Below are positions 53,039 through 60,662 of a stretch of 64,000 bases of DNA, piece after piece. The notes beneath the pieces are model-generated. The model was given only the letters and a program-made list of their open reading frames with translations. It was not told where the DNA came from and did not search any database. The number at the start of each line of letters is the position of its first letter. Positions within the stretch are counted from its first letter, which is position 1. Source of the DNA: NIOZ-UU13 sp964417935 (GTDB taxonomy: Bacteria > Planctomycetota > Phycisphaerae > Sedimentisphaerales > Anaerobacaceae); contig CAYQKF010000008.1 in assembly GCA_964417935.1 (NCBI GenBank), positions 9,080 through 73,079 of the forward strand, read 5' to 3'. A program made the position numbers and the translations under genes.

Positions 53039-54817
53039 TTAAGCCACCACCGACGGATGCAACTGTTTTATGTGTTCGTCTATCGTGTCTCTTATTTCTG
53101 CGACTTTGGTTACAAATTCATGCGGGATATATTTTGCCCTTGCGATTTCCTCACGGACAGGCAACTTGAAGATTTCAGCGGTTTCAACTCCGGCCTCAAT
53201 GGCAGTTAGGGCCTGCTTGTGGAAATGCAGAACGGTCTTTAGCATTTCGTATTGTTTGTCCATCGAAGTGTAGGTATCTACCTCATGGAAGGCGTTCTGG
53301 TGCAGGAAGTCCTCACGGATGGACCTGGATGTCTCGAGCGCGAGCCGATCTTGCGGTGACAGAGCCTCTGCGCCGACCAGTCGAACAATCTCAAGAAGCT
53401 CGGCTTCCTGTTCCAGCAAACTCATCGCCTGGGTGGTCAACTCTTCCATTTCCAAGCCCTGGTCCTTATCTTCGAAGCACTCCCTGAGGTATTGCTTATA
53501 GAAGCTGTATGAGGTGAGCCAGTCAATCGCCGGAAAGTGCCTCTGATAAGCAAGCTCGCCTTTGAGTGACCAAAATACCTTGACCACGTGCAATGTCGCC
53601 TGCACAACAGAATCGGACAGGTCGCCGCCCGGTGGGCTTACCGCACCGATAATCGACAAGGCGCCCTCTCGTTCGGGACTGCCGCAGCACTTGACCCGGC
53701 CGGATCTTTCATAAAATGCTGCAATTCGAGCCGCTAAATAGGCGGGGTAACCTTCCTCGGCGGGCATCTCTTCCAGCCGGGTCGAAATCTCACGCATCGC
53801 TTCAGCCCATCGGCTGGTGCTGTCGGCCATCAGGGCCACGACATAACCCATATCGCGGAAGTACTCAGCTATGGTAATGCCCGTATAAACGGAGGCCTCT
53901 CTTGCTGCTACGGGCATATTCGATGTGTTTGCAATCAGTACCGAGCGTCGCATTAACGGCTCGCCGCTGCGCGGGTCCTTTAATTCCGGGAACTCCGTTA
54001 AGACATCGGTCATTTCATTGCCGCGCTCACCACAGCCGACGTAAACCACAATGTCGGCATCGACCCACTTGGCCAACTGATGCTGAACAACTGTTTTGCC
54101 TGTACCGAACGGCCCCGGCACACAGGCCGTCCCGCCCTTGCTGATGGGGAAAAAGGTGTCGATAACCCGCTGACCGGTAACGAGAATCTTATTCGGTGCG
54201 AGCCGTTTTATTGTCTGCCTGGCATTGCGGACAGGCCATTCCCGCATCAATTTCAGCTCGGTCTCGGTGCCATCGTCCGCAACGACAACCCCTATCGTTT
54301 CAACGACGGTGCAATCGCCTTCGTTTATTCTTTGAATTGTTCCCTCCACGCCAAACGGAACCATAATCTTTTGCTCAACGAGCGTAGTTTCCTGAACCTT
54401 GCCTATGATATCTCCCGGGCCGACCTTTGTTCCATCGGTTACTGTCGGTATGAAGTGCCATTTCTTTTCCCTGTTCAGGCCTGGCAGTGCACTTCCTCTG
54501 CTCATAAACTCACCTTCGACTTCTACAAGTGAGTTTAGCGGCCTTTGGATACCGTCATAAATGCTTTCAATCAGGCCGGGCCCTAACTCAACACTCAAAG
54601 GCGCCTCGGTGTCAACAACGGGTTCGCCGGGGCCTATGCCGGTCGTCTCTTCATAGACCTGAATCGAAGCCAAATCGCTATGCAACTCGACGATTTCACC
54701 TATGATGTTCAATTCGCTCACGCGGACAACATCATACATTCGCGCACCAGCCATACCTTCAGCAACCACAACAGGCCCTGCTACTTTGACTATCCTGCCT
54801 TCTTTCGTTTCACTCAT
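53039..54817 (-). CDS. ntpA: V-type ATPase subunit A (catalytic)
   Basis: 592 residues. Catalytic subunit of the V1 sector: Walker A GPFGTGKT (about 233-240), Walker B-like VALMADSTSRWAEAMRE (about 329-345) and the A-type insertion domain around residues 110-190. It hydrolyses or makes ATP coupled to ion flow through the membrane ring. The C-terminal helical part is complete. It is separated from subunit F by the GH5-HEAT gene. Confidence 0.96.
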   Translation of the reverse strand: MSETKEGRIVKVAGPVVVAEGMAGARMYDVVRVSELNIIGEIVELHSDLASIQVYEETTGIGPGEPVVDTEAPLSVELGPGLIESIYDGIQRPLNSLVEVEGEFMSRGSALPGLNREKKWHFIPTVTDGTKVGPGDIIGKVQETTLVEQKIMVPFGVEGTIQRINEGDCTVVETIGVVVADDGTETELKLMREWPVRNARQTIKRLAPNKILVTGQRVIDTFFPISKGGTACVPGPFGTGKTVVQHQLAKWVDADIVVYVGCGERGNEMTDVLTEFPELKDPRSGEPLMRRSVLIANTSNMPVAAREASVYTGITIAEYFRDMGYVVALMADSTSRWAEAMREISTRLEEMPAEEGYPAYLAARIAAFYERSGRVKCCGSPEREGALSIIGAVSPPGGDLSDSVVQATLHVVKVFWSLKGELAYQRHFPAIDWLTSYSFYKQYLRECFEDKDQGLEMEELTTQAMSLLEQEAELLEIVRLVGAEALSPQDRLALETSRSIREDFLHQNAFHEVDTYTSMDKQYEMLKTVLHFHKQALTAIEAGVETAEIFKLPVREEIARAKYIPHEFVTKVAEIRDTIDEHIKQLHPSVVA

Positions 54818-54872
54818 TGTAAAAACCTTCCTTTTACGGCCACATATAAAACAGCCTTCACTGATTCTTTAT

Positions 54873-56816
54873 CTATCGTTCAAGCCCTGAAGCATTGCTT
54901 TGCCTGTCAATCTTTTCCAACGCATCTGTGGCTGCCTTTTGCACCTGCCACTCAGGGTCATTGAGCATTTCTTTCAAAGCAGGTATTGCCTGCCTGGCAT
55001 CGGGTCCGATTGCTCCCAGCGCCAGCGCCGCAGGTTTCCTGACCTGCCACTCCTCGTCATTTAGCGTCTCTATGAGACGTGATATCGCCGGTTTCGAAGC
55101 CGGTCCTATCGCGGCGAGAGCTTCGGCGGCGGGCTTTCGAACATGCCACTCCTCGTCGCTCAGCGCCTTAATTAGAGACGATACTGCAGGCCTGGAAGCT
55201 GGTCCTATCGCAGCGAGGGCTTCGGCGGCGGGCTTTCGAACATGCCACTCCTCGTCGCTCAGCGCCTTAATTAGAGACGATACTGCAGGCCTGGAAGCTG
55301 GTCCTATCGCAGCGAGGGCTTCGGCGGCGGGCTTTCGAACATGCCACTCCTCATCATCAAGCGCTGCAATCAAGGAATTAACAGCATCCTTAGCCTCCGA
55401 CCCCATGCAGGTCAGTGCAATCGCAGCAGCCTTGCGGACATGCCACTGTTCGTCTTTGAGCCCATCAATGAGGGAAGGGATAGCAGCTCTGACCTCAAGG
55501 CCCATCGTCCGGATCTCGTTGGCTGCCTCTTCTCGCTGCCTCCACTCATCGCTACCCAAAGCCTGGACCAACTTGCGAACCTTCAGATTCGTGATGGAAA
55601 CCGCCGAGACGGTAGGCGCTTTGCCTGGGGAGAACTCCCTTTTTATGACGCTGAACAATGGATTGTCCCGGCGTGGAACTTCCGGATTCTGCCCGGCTTC
55701 TTTGGCCTGCCAGTATGCCGCGCCCAAGCCGCCACTTCCTATCTCGTAGTCATATCCGTCCCATTCATCCTCACGGAACGAATAGAACGCCCAGTGCAGG
55801 CCATGTGAGTTCAAAACAGCAATAACATCGGTGAGATACTCTTTGCAGCCCTGATTCCGACGGTAGCATCCAAACTCGCCGCAGACCAAACGGTTTGACG
55901 GAATCTTTCTGACTTTGGCCCACTCGCAGAACGGCGACAGATAATTCTCAATCTGTTGTTTGTTCCAGTGAACATCCTCTCCGGCATAGGGTATCGTGCC
56001 TGGATATACGTAGTTATGTTCTTTTCGGAAGTTCTTGTGATTCGTGAACTGATAAGGTTCGTACATATGGAATGAATAGAACAGCTTGTCATCGCCGATT
56101 TTAGGCCAATAGACGAAGGCAGCGGGCTGGGCGTACCAACCTGCATCCAACATGATCGGGATCTCCGAATCGACTTGGCGGATGGCAGCGATGACGGTCT
56201 CGTAGAATGCCGGTAGATCGTGAGATGTGCCGCGATATTTTTTGTACCAAGTCGCGTAACGCGAGGCCGGGCCATGCTCTGGTAGGCCCGTTTTCATTTC
56301 TGGGATCGGTTCGTTAAGTATGTTGTAGGCATAGACCGCCGGGTGATCTTTTAAGCTCGCCGCTAAATCGCGCCAGAAGTCAGCCGCTTGCCGCCAGTAT
56401 TTCTGATCGTTCCATAAGCGTAAATCGCGACGGTTGTCGTTGTTCTGCACCCAGCGATTGCCCGGCAAGCCCAAGGGGGCGATTACGACCTTAATGTTGT
56501 ATTTGTCGGCCCAATCAAGTGTTTGGATGAGTCTTTCCAAGTCTTCCTGGATAATCCCGGTGAAGTTGTTAGTGTCCCCGATCAAGAAGTCTCGCCGCTG
56601 CCCTTTCCATTTATCATAGGTCATGCGAACCCAATCAATTCCCAACTCGTGAGCAGCTTTAAACCATTGCTCTTCAGGTGTGACATTGAAGTAATTCGCT
56701 CCCTTGCGTTGAACGTCCCAAAACTCAATCTTCTTACTTGACGACAGACTCTTCGAGGAAAGCAGCGCTACCAGAAATATTATTATTAATAACCTTTTGA
56801 TTACTTGTGTGCTCAT
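54873..56816 (-). CDS. exported GH5-type glycoside hydrolase with C-terminal HEAT repeats
   Basis: 647 residues; AAGGAG before the ATG. Signal peptide 1-26. Residues about 30-385 resemble glycoside hydrolase family 5: acid/base Glu in AYNILNEPIP (about 149) and nucleophile candidate Glu in LVCGEFGCYRR (about 313). From about 410 come seven PBS-lyase-type HEAT repeats of 33 residues (DEEWHVRKPAAEALAAIGPA). Two adjacent units (55141-55239 and 55240-55338) are identical over all 99 bp. Lies inside the V-ATPase operon, 11 bp after subunit F, so probably cotranscribed; no functional link is known. HEAT repeats may bind a partner. Confidence 0.78.
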   Translation of the reverse strand: MSTQVIKRLLIIIFLVALLSSKSLSSSKKIEFWDVQRKGANYFNVTPEEQWFKAAHELGIDWVRMTYDKWKGQRRDFLIGDTNNFTGIIQEDLERLIQTLDWADKYNIKVVIAPLGLPGNRWVQNNDNRRDLRLWNDQKYWRQAADFWRDLAASLKDHPAVYAYNILNEPIPEMKTGLPEHGPASRYATWYKKYRGTSHDLPAFYETVIAAIRQVDSEIPIMLDAGWYAQPAAFVYWPKIGDDKLFYSFHMYEPYQFTNHKNFRKEHNYVYPGTIPYAGEDVHWNKQQIENYLSPFCEWAKVRKIPSNRLVCGEFGCYRRNQGCKEYLTDVIAVLNSHGLHWAFYSFREDEWDGYDYEIGSGGLGAAYWQAKEAGQNPEVPRRDNPLFSVIKREFSPGKAPTVSAVSITNLKVRKLVQALGSDEWRQREEAANEIRTMGLEVRAAIPSLIDGLKDEQWHVRKAAAIALTCMGSEAKDAVNSLIAALDDEEWHVRKPAAEALAAIGPASRPAVSSLIKALSDEEWHVRKPAAEALAAIGPASRPAVSSLIKALSDEEWHVRKPAAEALAAIGPASKPAISRLIETLNDEEWQVRKPAALALGAIGPDARQAIPALKEMLNDPEWQVQKAATDALEKIDRQSNASGLER

Positions 56817-56827
56817 GCTTCTGCTCC

Positions 56828-57151
56828 TTAACTGTTTTGCAAAATGTTAATACCCGTAGCCATTTTGAGCACTTCTCCGAGGGCCTGGGTTGCAAAGCCC
56901 TCGGATTCGGTAGTAAAGGGCACAACCATAATACAGGGAGTGGGCATATCCTCATAAGCTGAGAAAACTTCGTCAGCCGCCGGGGCTATATTCTCGGCGA
57001 CTACTACGAGCGCATACTTTTCAGTAATTATCTTCTTTGCGTTCTCGGCAATGTCACCGGCCGTCAGGCCCACCGGGTACGTATCTACCCCGAGTGCCGA
57101 AAACGGCATCACAAAATCAGTACCACCTAAAACTGCAATTTTACCTTCCAT
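56828..57151 (-). CDS. ntpF: V-type ATPase subunit F
   Basis: 107 residues. Begins EGKIAVLGGTDFVMPFSALGV and contains EKYALVVVAENIA, the Rossmann-like fold of V-ATPase subunit F, a small rotor-stalk partner of D. It is split from subunit C by the TlpA-like gene and from A by the GH5-HEAT gene. Confidence 0.85.
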   Translation of the reverse strand: MEGKIAVLGGTDFVMPFSALGVDTYPVGLTAGDIAENAKKIITEKYALVVVAENIAPAADEVFSAYEDMPTPCIMVVPFTTESEGFATQALGEVLKMATGINILQNS

Positions 57152-57211
57152 TTTTTCGTGTCTCGTGGCTCATGATTCGCCTTTTGGGCCCGAGTATATC
57201 ATTCTTTAGCT

Positions 57212-57841
57212 CTATAGTTCGGCCTCTGCCAAAAGCGCTTTGATGTCCGCTTCAAACACAGCCTTGTCTTGATAGCTCACGTACTTTTGCCGGATATTGC
57301 CTGCTGCGTCGATGACGAAGGTAGTAGGTATGTACGTAATGCCACCATACGCTCTATCGACCCGGCCATCGGCCATCAGAATCGGGTAGTTGACCCGGTA
57401 CTTCCGGACGAACGATTTGACAACACTAACGCCTTGATGGTCTAAAGAAATTCCCACCATTGCAAATCCCTGGTCCTTATATTGTTCGTAAAGCTCGATG
57501 AAATGTGGAATCTCCATCACGCAGGGTGGACACCAGGTCGCCCAGAAGTCGAGGACAACCACCTTGCCCTTGAAGTCTGACAGGCTGACCGTTTTACCAT
57601 TCAAATCCCGTAATGTGAAGGAAGGTGCGGGTTTGTCGCCGGGGCCTGGTGGGGCTTTGTCGCCAGATGGTTTTGTTGTTTTTTCTTCAGCCTCAACCTC
57701 GGCTTGCTCTTGCTGCGGTGGTTCAGGTTTTTCTTCAGCTTTAACCTCAGCTTGCTGCAACGGCTCAGGTTCTTTCTTCTTACACCCGGCAGCAATAAAC
57801 GTTAACACTAAAATCAAACAGAATAGTTTTCTCGGTTTCAT
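57212..57841 (-). CDS. TlpA-like thioredoxin lipoprotein
   Basis: 209 residues; GGAAGG before the ATG. Lipobox FIAAGC (Cys about 20), a Glu/Pro/Lys-rich linker with AEVKAEEKPEPPQQ near-repeats (about 30-70), and a thioredoxin-fold domain (about 75-205) with the redox site WCPPC (about 109-113) and cis-Pro IPTTF. Members reduce disulfides in the periplasm, for example in cytochrome c maturation. It is 60 bp upstream of ntpF in the same direction, inside the V-ATPase operon. Confidence 0.88.
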   Translation of the reverse strand: MKPRKLFCLILVLTFIAAGCKKKEPEPLQQAEVKAEEKPEPPQQEQAEVEAEEKTTKPSGDKAPPGPGDKPAPSFTLRDLNGKTVSLSDFKGKVVVLDFWATWCPPCVMEIPHFIELYEQYKDQGFAMVGISLDHQGVSVVKSFVRKYRVNYPILMADGRVDRAYGGITYIPTTFVIDAAGNIRQKYVSYQDKAVFEADIKALLAEAEL

Positions 57842-57894
57842 TTTAATTGCCTTCCATAAAATTTCGTATTTCGTACTGTAACCTGCACTGTCAA

Positions 57895-57996
57895 TCTAAA
57901 CCCTTCGCTTCGCTCGAGGACAGGCTCCGCGCAGCGAAGTGAAGAATCTCTCATTCATTGGCCAGATTCTTCGCTTTCGCTCAGAATGACAAAGTA
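57895..57996. repeat. dispersed repeats between TlpA-like and subunit C genes
   Basis: CCCTTCGCTTCGCTCGAGGA with a nearby CGCAGCGAAGTGAAG inverted piece, then CAGATTCTTCGCTTTCGCTC and AGAATGACA (57962-57993). Same class as 24670. Confidence 0.5.
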
Positions 57997-58019
57997 TATC
58001 TCATAATTTCTGTCTCGTT

Positions 58020-59153
58020 TCACGAGATGCGGTCCAGGATAAGTTTCGTATCCAGGAAATTTTTCTTGGCTGTCAATATCAGTCTGACAGTTCGGATTTC
58101 ATTTTCCTTCAATAACAAAAAAGCAATAATCGGCTGAGGGCCGGCGGTAATCTGAACGGTCGATTTCAAAAAACCGGTCAAATGCTCCTCGCACTGCTGC
58201 TCAACCCTCAAAAAAGATTTATTCGACGCTAAGTAATTAGCGCCGGAATCAACAATTCGATGGTACGGCGTTATAAAGAACAACTGCCCTAACGCTTCGT
58301 AGCCGAGCTCGGCGCCGTGCCTGAATCGCTCTAATCCAATAAAGCCGCCTTCCAAAAAGACGTTATCCCGCACCAAAAAAGCTTCGGCTTCCGCTGTTTT
58401 GGTGCGGGACTCGGATTCGGTGAATTTGAGCCGAAGCATTGTGCGAATGTTGGTCAGGTCAATCTGTATCCGAAAAAGGCCGAGCAGAAAAATACTTCTT
58501 AATCGGCGTGCCTGCTCTAAATTATATTGCGCCTGGACACTATCGATTGCGTAATCAATCCGGCGAATATCTTTGTTTTGATAATAGGCCAGCACCGCCT
58601 GCTCTACCGCCCGCCGGATGTAATCAGGAAATACCGGCTTGCTAAACTCATCTTCCTCAGAAAATATTTGCTCAATTAGCTCCGGCGGCACGTTGCCGTC
58701 ACTGCTGTAATCTGTTCCCAATTCTTTTTCGGTCAACGTTCTCCTGACCGCCAGCCGGAGGTTTGCAAAATCATCGCGTGTCCTGAACAGCTCAACAACC
58801 GGCTCATCAAGCATTAAAACCGAGAACAGCTCGCGCACCGCCGTTCTTCGCTGCCGCAGGATTTCCTCGACTTCCGCAAAGTCCTTACCGCCTCGCGGCA
58901 GGGCATATTCGCTCCCACTCAATAAATCCGCAGCCTGCTCGAAGCTCTCGGCGTTGGCCATATCGAGTAAAGCAGCTCTGCTAAGCATCTGCATTTCGAG
59001 CGTGCGCACCTGGGCCGTCTGGAAAGTGTATCGCCAGTCGTCACCACCGATAGGCGGGTACGTATAGAAATCGAGAACGGGTTGTTGTAGTTTGTCCTCC
59101 ACACACTCACGTGTGTGGTATCCTTTTCTGTTCCCGGACATATCTTCGTACAA
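58020..59153 (-). CDS. ntpC: V-type ATPase subunit C, start altered by the IS element
   Basis: The core (from about residue 37, DDWRYTFQTAQVRTLEMQM) is a V-ATPase subunit C/AC39-type helical funnel that links stator to stalk. The 377-codon frame begins at ATG 59153, inside the 3' end of the transposase gene. Its first ~20 residues (including GNRKGYHTRECVED) are encoded by the element and its palindrome, so they are not ancestral. There is no normal start between the palindrome and the core: the frame has GTG (near 59093) but no ATG. The GGAGG at the palindrome's edge has no start codon at the right distance. Expression probably uses 59153, ATG 59141 or this GTG. Confidence 0.82.
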   Translation of the reverse strand: MYEDMSGNRKGYHTRECVEDKLQQPVLDFYTYPPIGGDDWRYTFQTAQVRTLEMQMLSRAALLDMANAESFEQAADLLSGSEYALPRGGKDFAEVEEILRQRRTAVRELFSVLMLDEPVVELFRTRDDFANLRLAVRRTLTEKELGTDYSSDGNVPPELIEQIFSEEDEFSKPVFPDYIRRAVEQAVLAYYQNKDIRRIDYAIDSVQAQYNLEQARRLRSIFLLGLFRIQIDLTNIRTMLRLKFTESESRTKTAEAEAFLVRDNVFLEGGFIGLERFRHGAELGYEALGQLFFITPYHRIVDSGANYLASNKSFLRVEQQCEEHLTGFLKSTVQITAGPQPIIAFLLLKENEIRTVRLILTAKKNFLDTKLILDRIS

Positions 59154-59470
59154 TCTCCAATCCTTCGGCTCTTACCTCTTTGTAGCCATATCGTCTTACC
59201 CAAAAGGCATTCCCCACACGTAAGTGTGGGGTTTTTTCCAGTATTTTCTTAGCGGTTACCGCCTTTAGCGTCCTTACAACCGAGGGGATTTTTTCCCTCT
59301 GATCTAACTCCAATAATATATGTACGTGGTCTCTGTTTGGCCCAATCTCTAATATTTTGTAGCCTTTTCTTTGTGCTATTTCTTGCGTTATTGCAAGTAA
59401 CCTTTGCTCCGTCTTTTCATCCAGAACCGGTCTTCTATATTTCGTCACAAACCAAATGTGGAAGTACACT
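59099..59470 (-). mobile_element. IS200/IS605-type element in the V-ATPase operon
   Basis: Contains a complete Y1 transposase gene and two family palindromes: CCACACACTCACGTGTGTGG (59099-59118) over the transposase stop codon and CCCCACACGTAAGTGTGGGG (59212-59231) inside the coding sequence. No target duplication is expected for this class. The left boundary above 59470 is not defined. Confidence 0.7.
59107..59469 (-). CDS. tnpA: IS200-like Y1 transposase
   Basis: 120 residues starting with GTG (YFHIWFVTKYRRPVLDE). HUH motif in RDHVHILLEL (about 46-55) and nucleophile Tyr in IVRRYVREQK (about 111), with TAKKIL and FWVRRYGYKEV between. It fits the REP-associated/IS200 single-strand transposases, which cut and join at hairpins. 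Its stop lies in a palindrome, and its 3' end overlaps the ntpC frame by 47 bp. Confidence 0.88.
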   Translation of the reverse strand: MYFHIWFVTKYRRPVLDEKTEQRLLAITQEIAQRKGYKILEIGPNRDHVHILLELDQREKIPSVVRTLKAVTAKKILEKTPHLRVGNAFWVRRYGYKEVRAEGLEIVRRYVREQKRIPHT

Positions 59471-59501
59471 ATTCAGAATTCTCTAAGGATAGAATCACAA
59501 T

Positions 59502-60092
59502 TTACGAGAACAGCTCCTTTGCTAATTCAATCTCCAGCTCCTTGCGTGCCTGCTCCAGAAGCACCTCAATAGAAACATTTGTTTTAACTTTGCCGCGTTT
59601 TAAGATAAAGCCGGCCCCCAGGTCCTGCCTTTGGTCAGACAACCTTAAATTACCTTTGTAGCCGGGGCCTAATTCGCGGTTTATCTGCCTTATAAACTCG
59701 TGGTCGATGCGATTTTCGTTTGTATCAACTACGACCTCTTCGTCGCCGGTCTCGACCGTATCGAGGAGCAGTTTTTTAATCAGAGAGCGATATTCCTCGT
59801 CAGGCAAATTTTGTAGCTGCCGGCGCGCCTGTTCAAAGACCTCGTCGAGTATCTTCCTTTTCTCTGCGAGAAACTCTTTGGCAATATCCATCCTCGCCGC
59901 TGCCAGGATATGCGATTTTTCGTCTTCGCCGGCCTTTTTAGCGAGAATCCCTGTTTGCTTTTTGTATTCCTCCAGTTGCTCGTTGAGCTTGTCCTGCTCA
60001 GCAGCCTCTTTTGCTTGGGCTTCTTTTTTTATCTTCTCAGCCTCGGCCCCGGCGTCGGCCAATATCTTTTCTACTACCTGTTCCGCTTCCAT
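59502..60092 (-). CDS. ntpE: V-type ATPase subunit E
   Basis: 196 residues. N-terminal half a charged coiled-coil (AGAEAEKIKKEAQAKEAAEQ), C-terminal half with VVDTNENRIDHEFIRQINRE and GAGFILKRGKVKTNVSIE, matching subunit E, a peripheral stalk component. Lies 37 bp after subunit K. The IS200 element follows. Confidence 0.87.
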   Translation of the reverse strand: MEAEQVVEKILADAGAEAEKIKKEAQAKEAAEQDKLNEQLEEYKKQTGILAKKAGEDEKSHILAAARMDIAKEFLAEKRKILDEVFEQARRQLQNLPDEEYRSLIKKLLLDTVETGDEEVVVDTNENRIDHEFIRQINRELGPGYKGNLRLSDQRQDLGAGFILKRGKVKTNVSIEVLLEQARKELEIELAKELFS

Positions 60093-60129
60093 AATCTCTT
60101 ATCTCGTATTTCGTATGTAGTTTCACATA

Positions 60130-60627
60130 TCAAGCTACCGGCGTTGGCCAACTTATGCCGAACAGCAGCATAAACATTGTCACCAGCAGTCCCAGAACCG
60201 CATAGACTTCGACCATAACGGCATAGACAACGCCCGCCTTAAATGCCATTTCCGGTCTTTTTGCAGCCATCAGGATACCGCCCGAACAGACTCTGCCCTG
60301 GAAGATTGCGCTAACCAGACCGGCAAAGGCGATGGGCAGACAGGCTATCAACACCTGCAGTCCAAGCGTCGTGCTCAACTCGGGAACTCCCTCATCTCCA
60401 AAGAAGTTGAGATTGAGCATAACAAGAAACGCCGCAAGGAAGCCGTAGAAACCCTGCGTACCGGGCAGAACCACCATAATAAACATCTGCCCGTATCTTT
60501 CCGGCTTTTCACTCAGTACGCCGGTCGCACTTCTGCCGGCGGTACCGATTCCAATTGCCGAGCCGATACCAGCCAATAAAGCCGCTAACCCTGCCCCAAT
60601 CAAAGCCAATGTCAGTCCATAATCCAT
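60130..60627 (-). CDS. ntpK: V-type ATPase subunit K (membrane rotor)
   Basis: 165 residues, four membrane helices as two hairpins. LPGTQGFYGF (about 54-63), FQGRV (about 107-111) and VMVEVYAVLG (about 136-145) supply the residues that correspond to the Na+ ligands of the Enterococcus NtpK ring (Leu61, Thr64, Gln65, Gln110, Glu139). This suggests Na+ coupling, though homology alone cannot exclude protons. AAGGCAGG before the ATG. Confidence 0.93.
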   Translation of the reverse strand: MDYGLTLALIGAGLAALLAGIGSAIGIGTAGRSATGVLSEKPERYGQMFIMVVLPGTQGFYGFLAAFLVMLNLNFFGDEGVPELSTTLGLQVLIACLPIAFAGLVSAIFQGRVCSGGILMAAKRPEMAFKAGVVYAVMVEVYAVLGLLVTMFMLLFGISWPTPVA

Positions 60628-60662
60628 TTTTTTGACCTGCCTTTCTTACTAAAAAAACACCA

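Noticed and set aside
54895..55749. Long plus-strand frame (284 codons) opposite the HEAT repeats
   Set aside because: It arises from the repeated, GC-biased codons of the HEAT units; the minus-strand gene has signal peptide, catalytic motifs and ribosome binding site.
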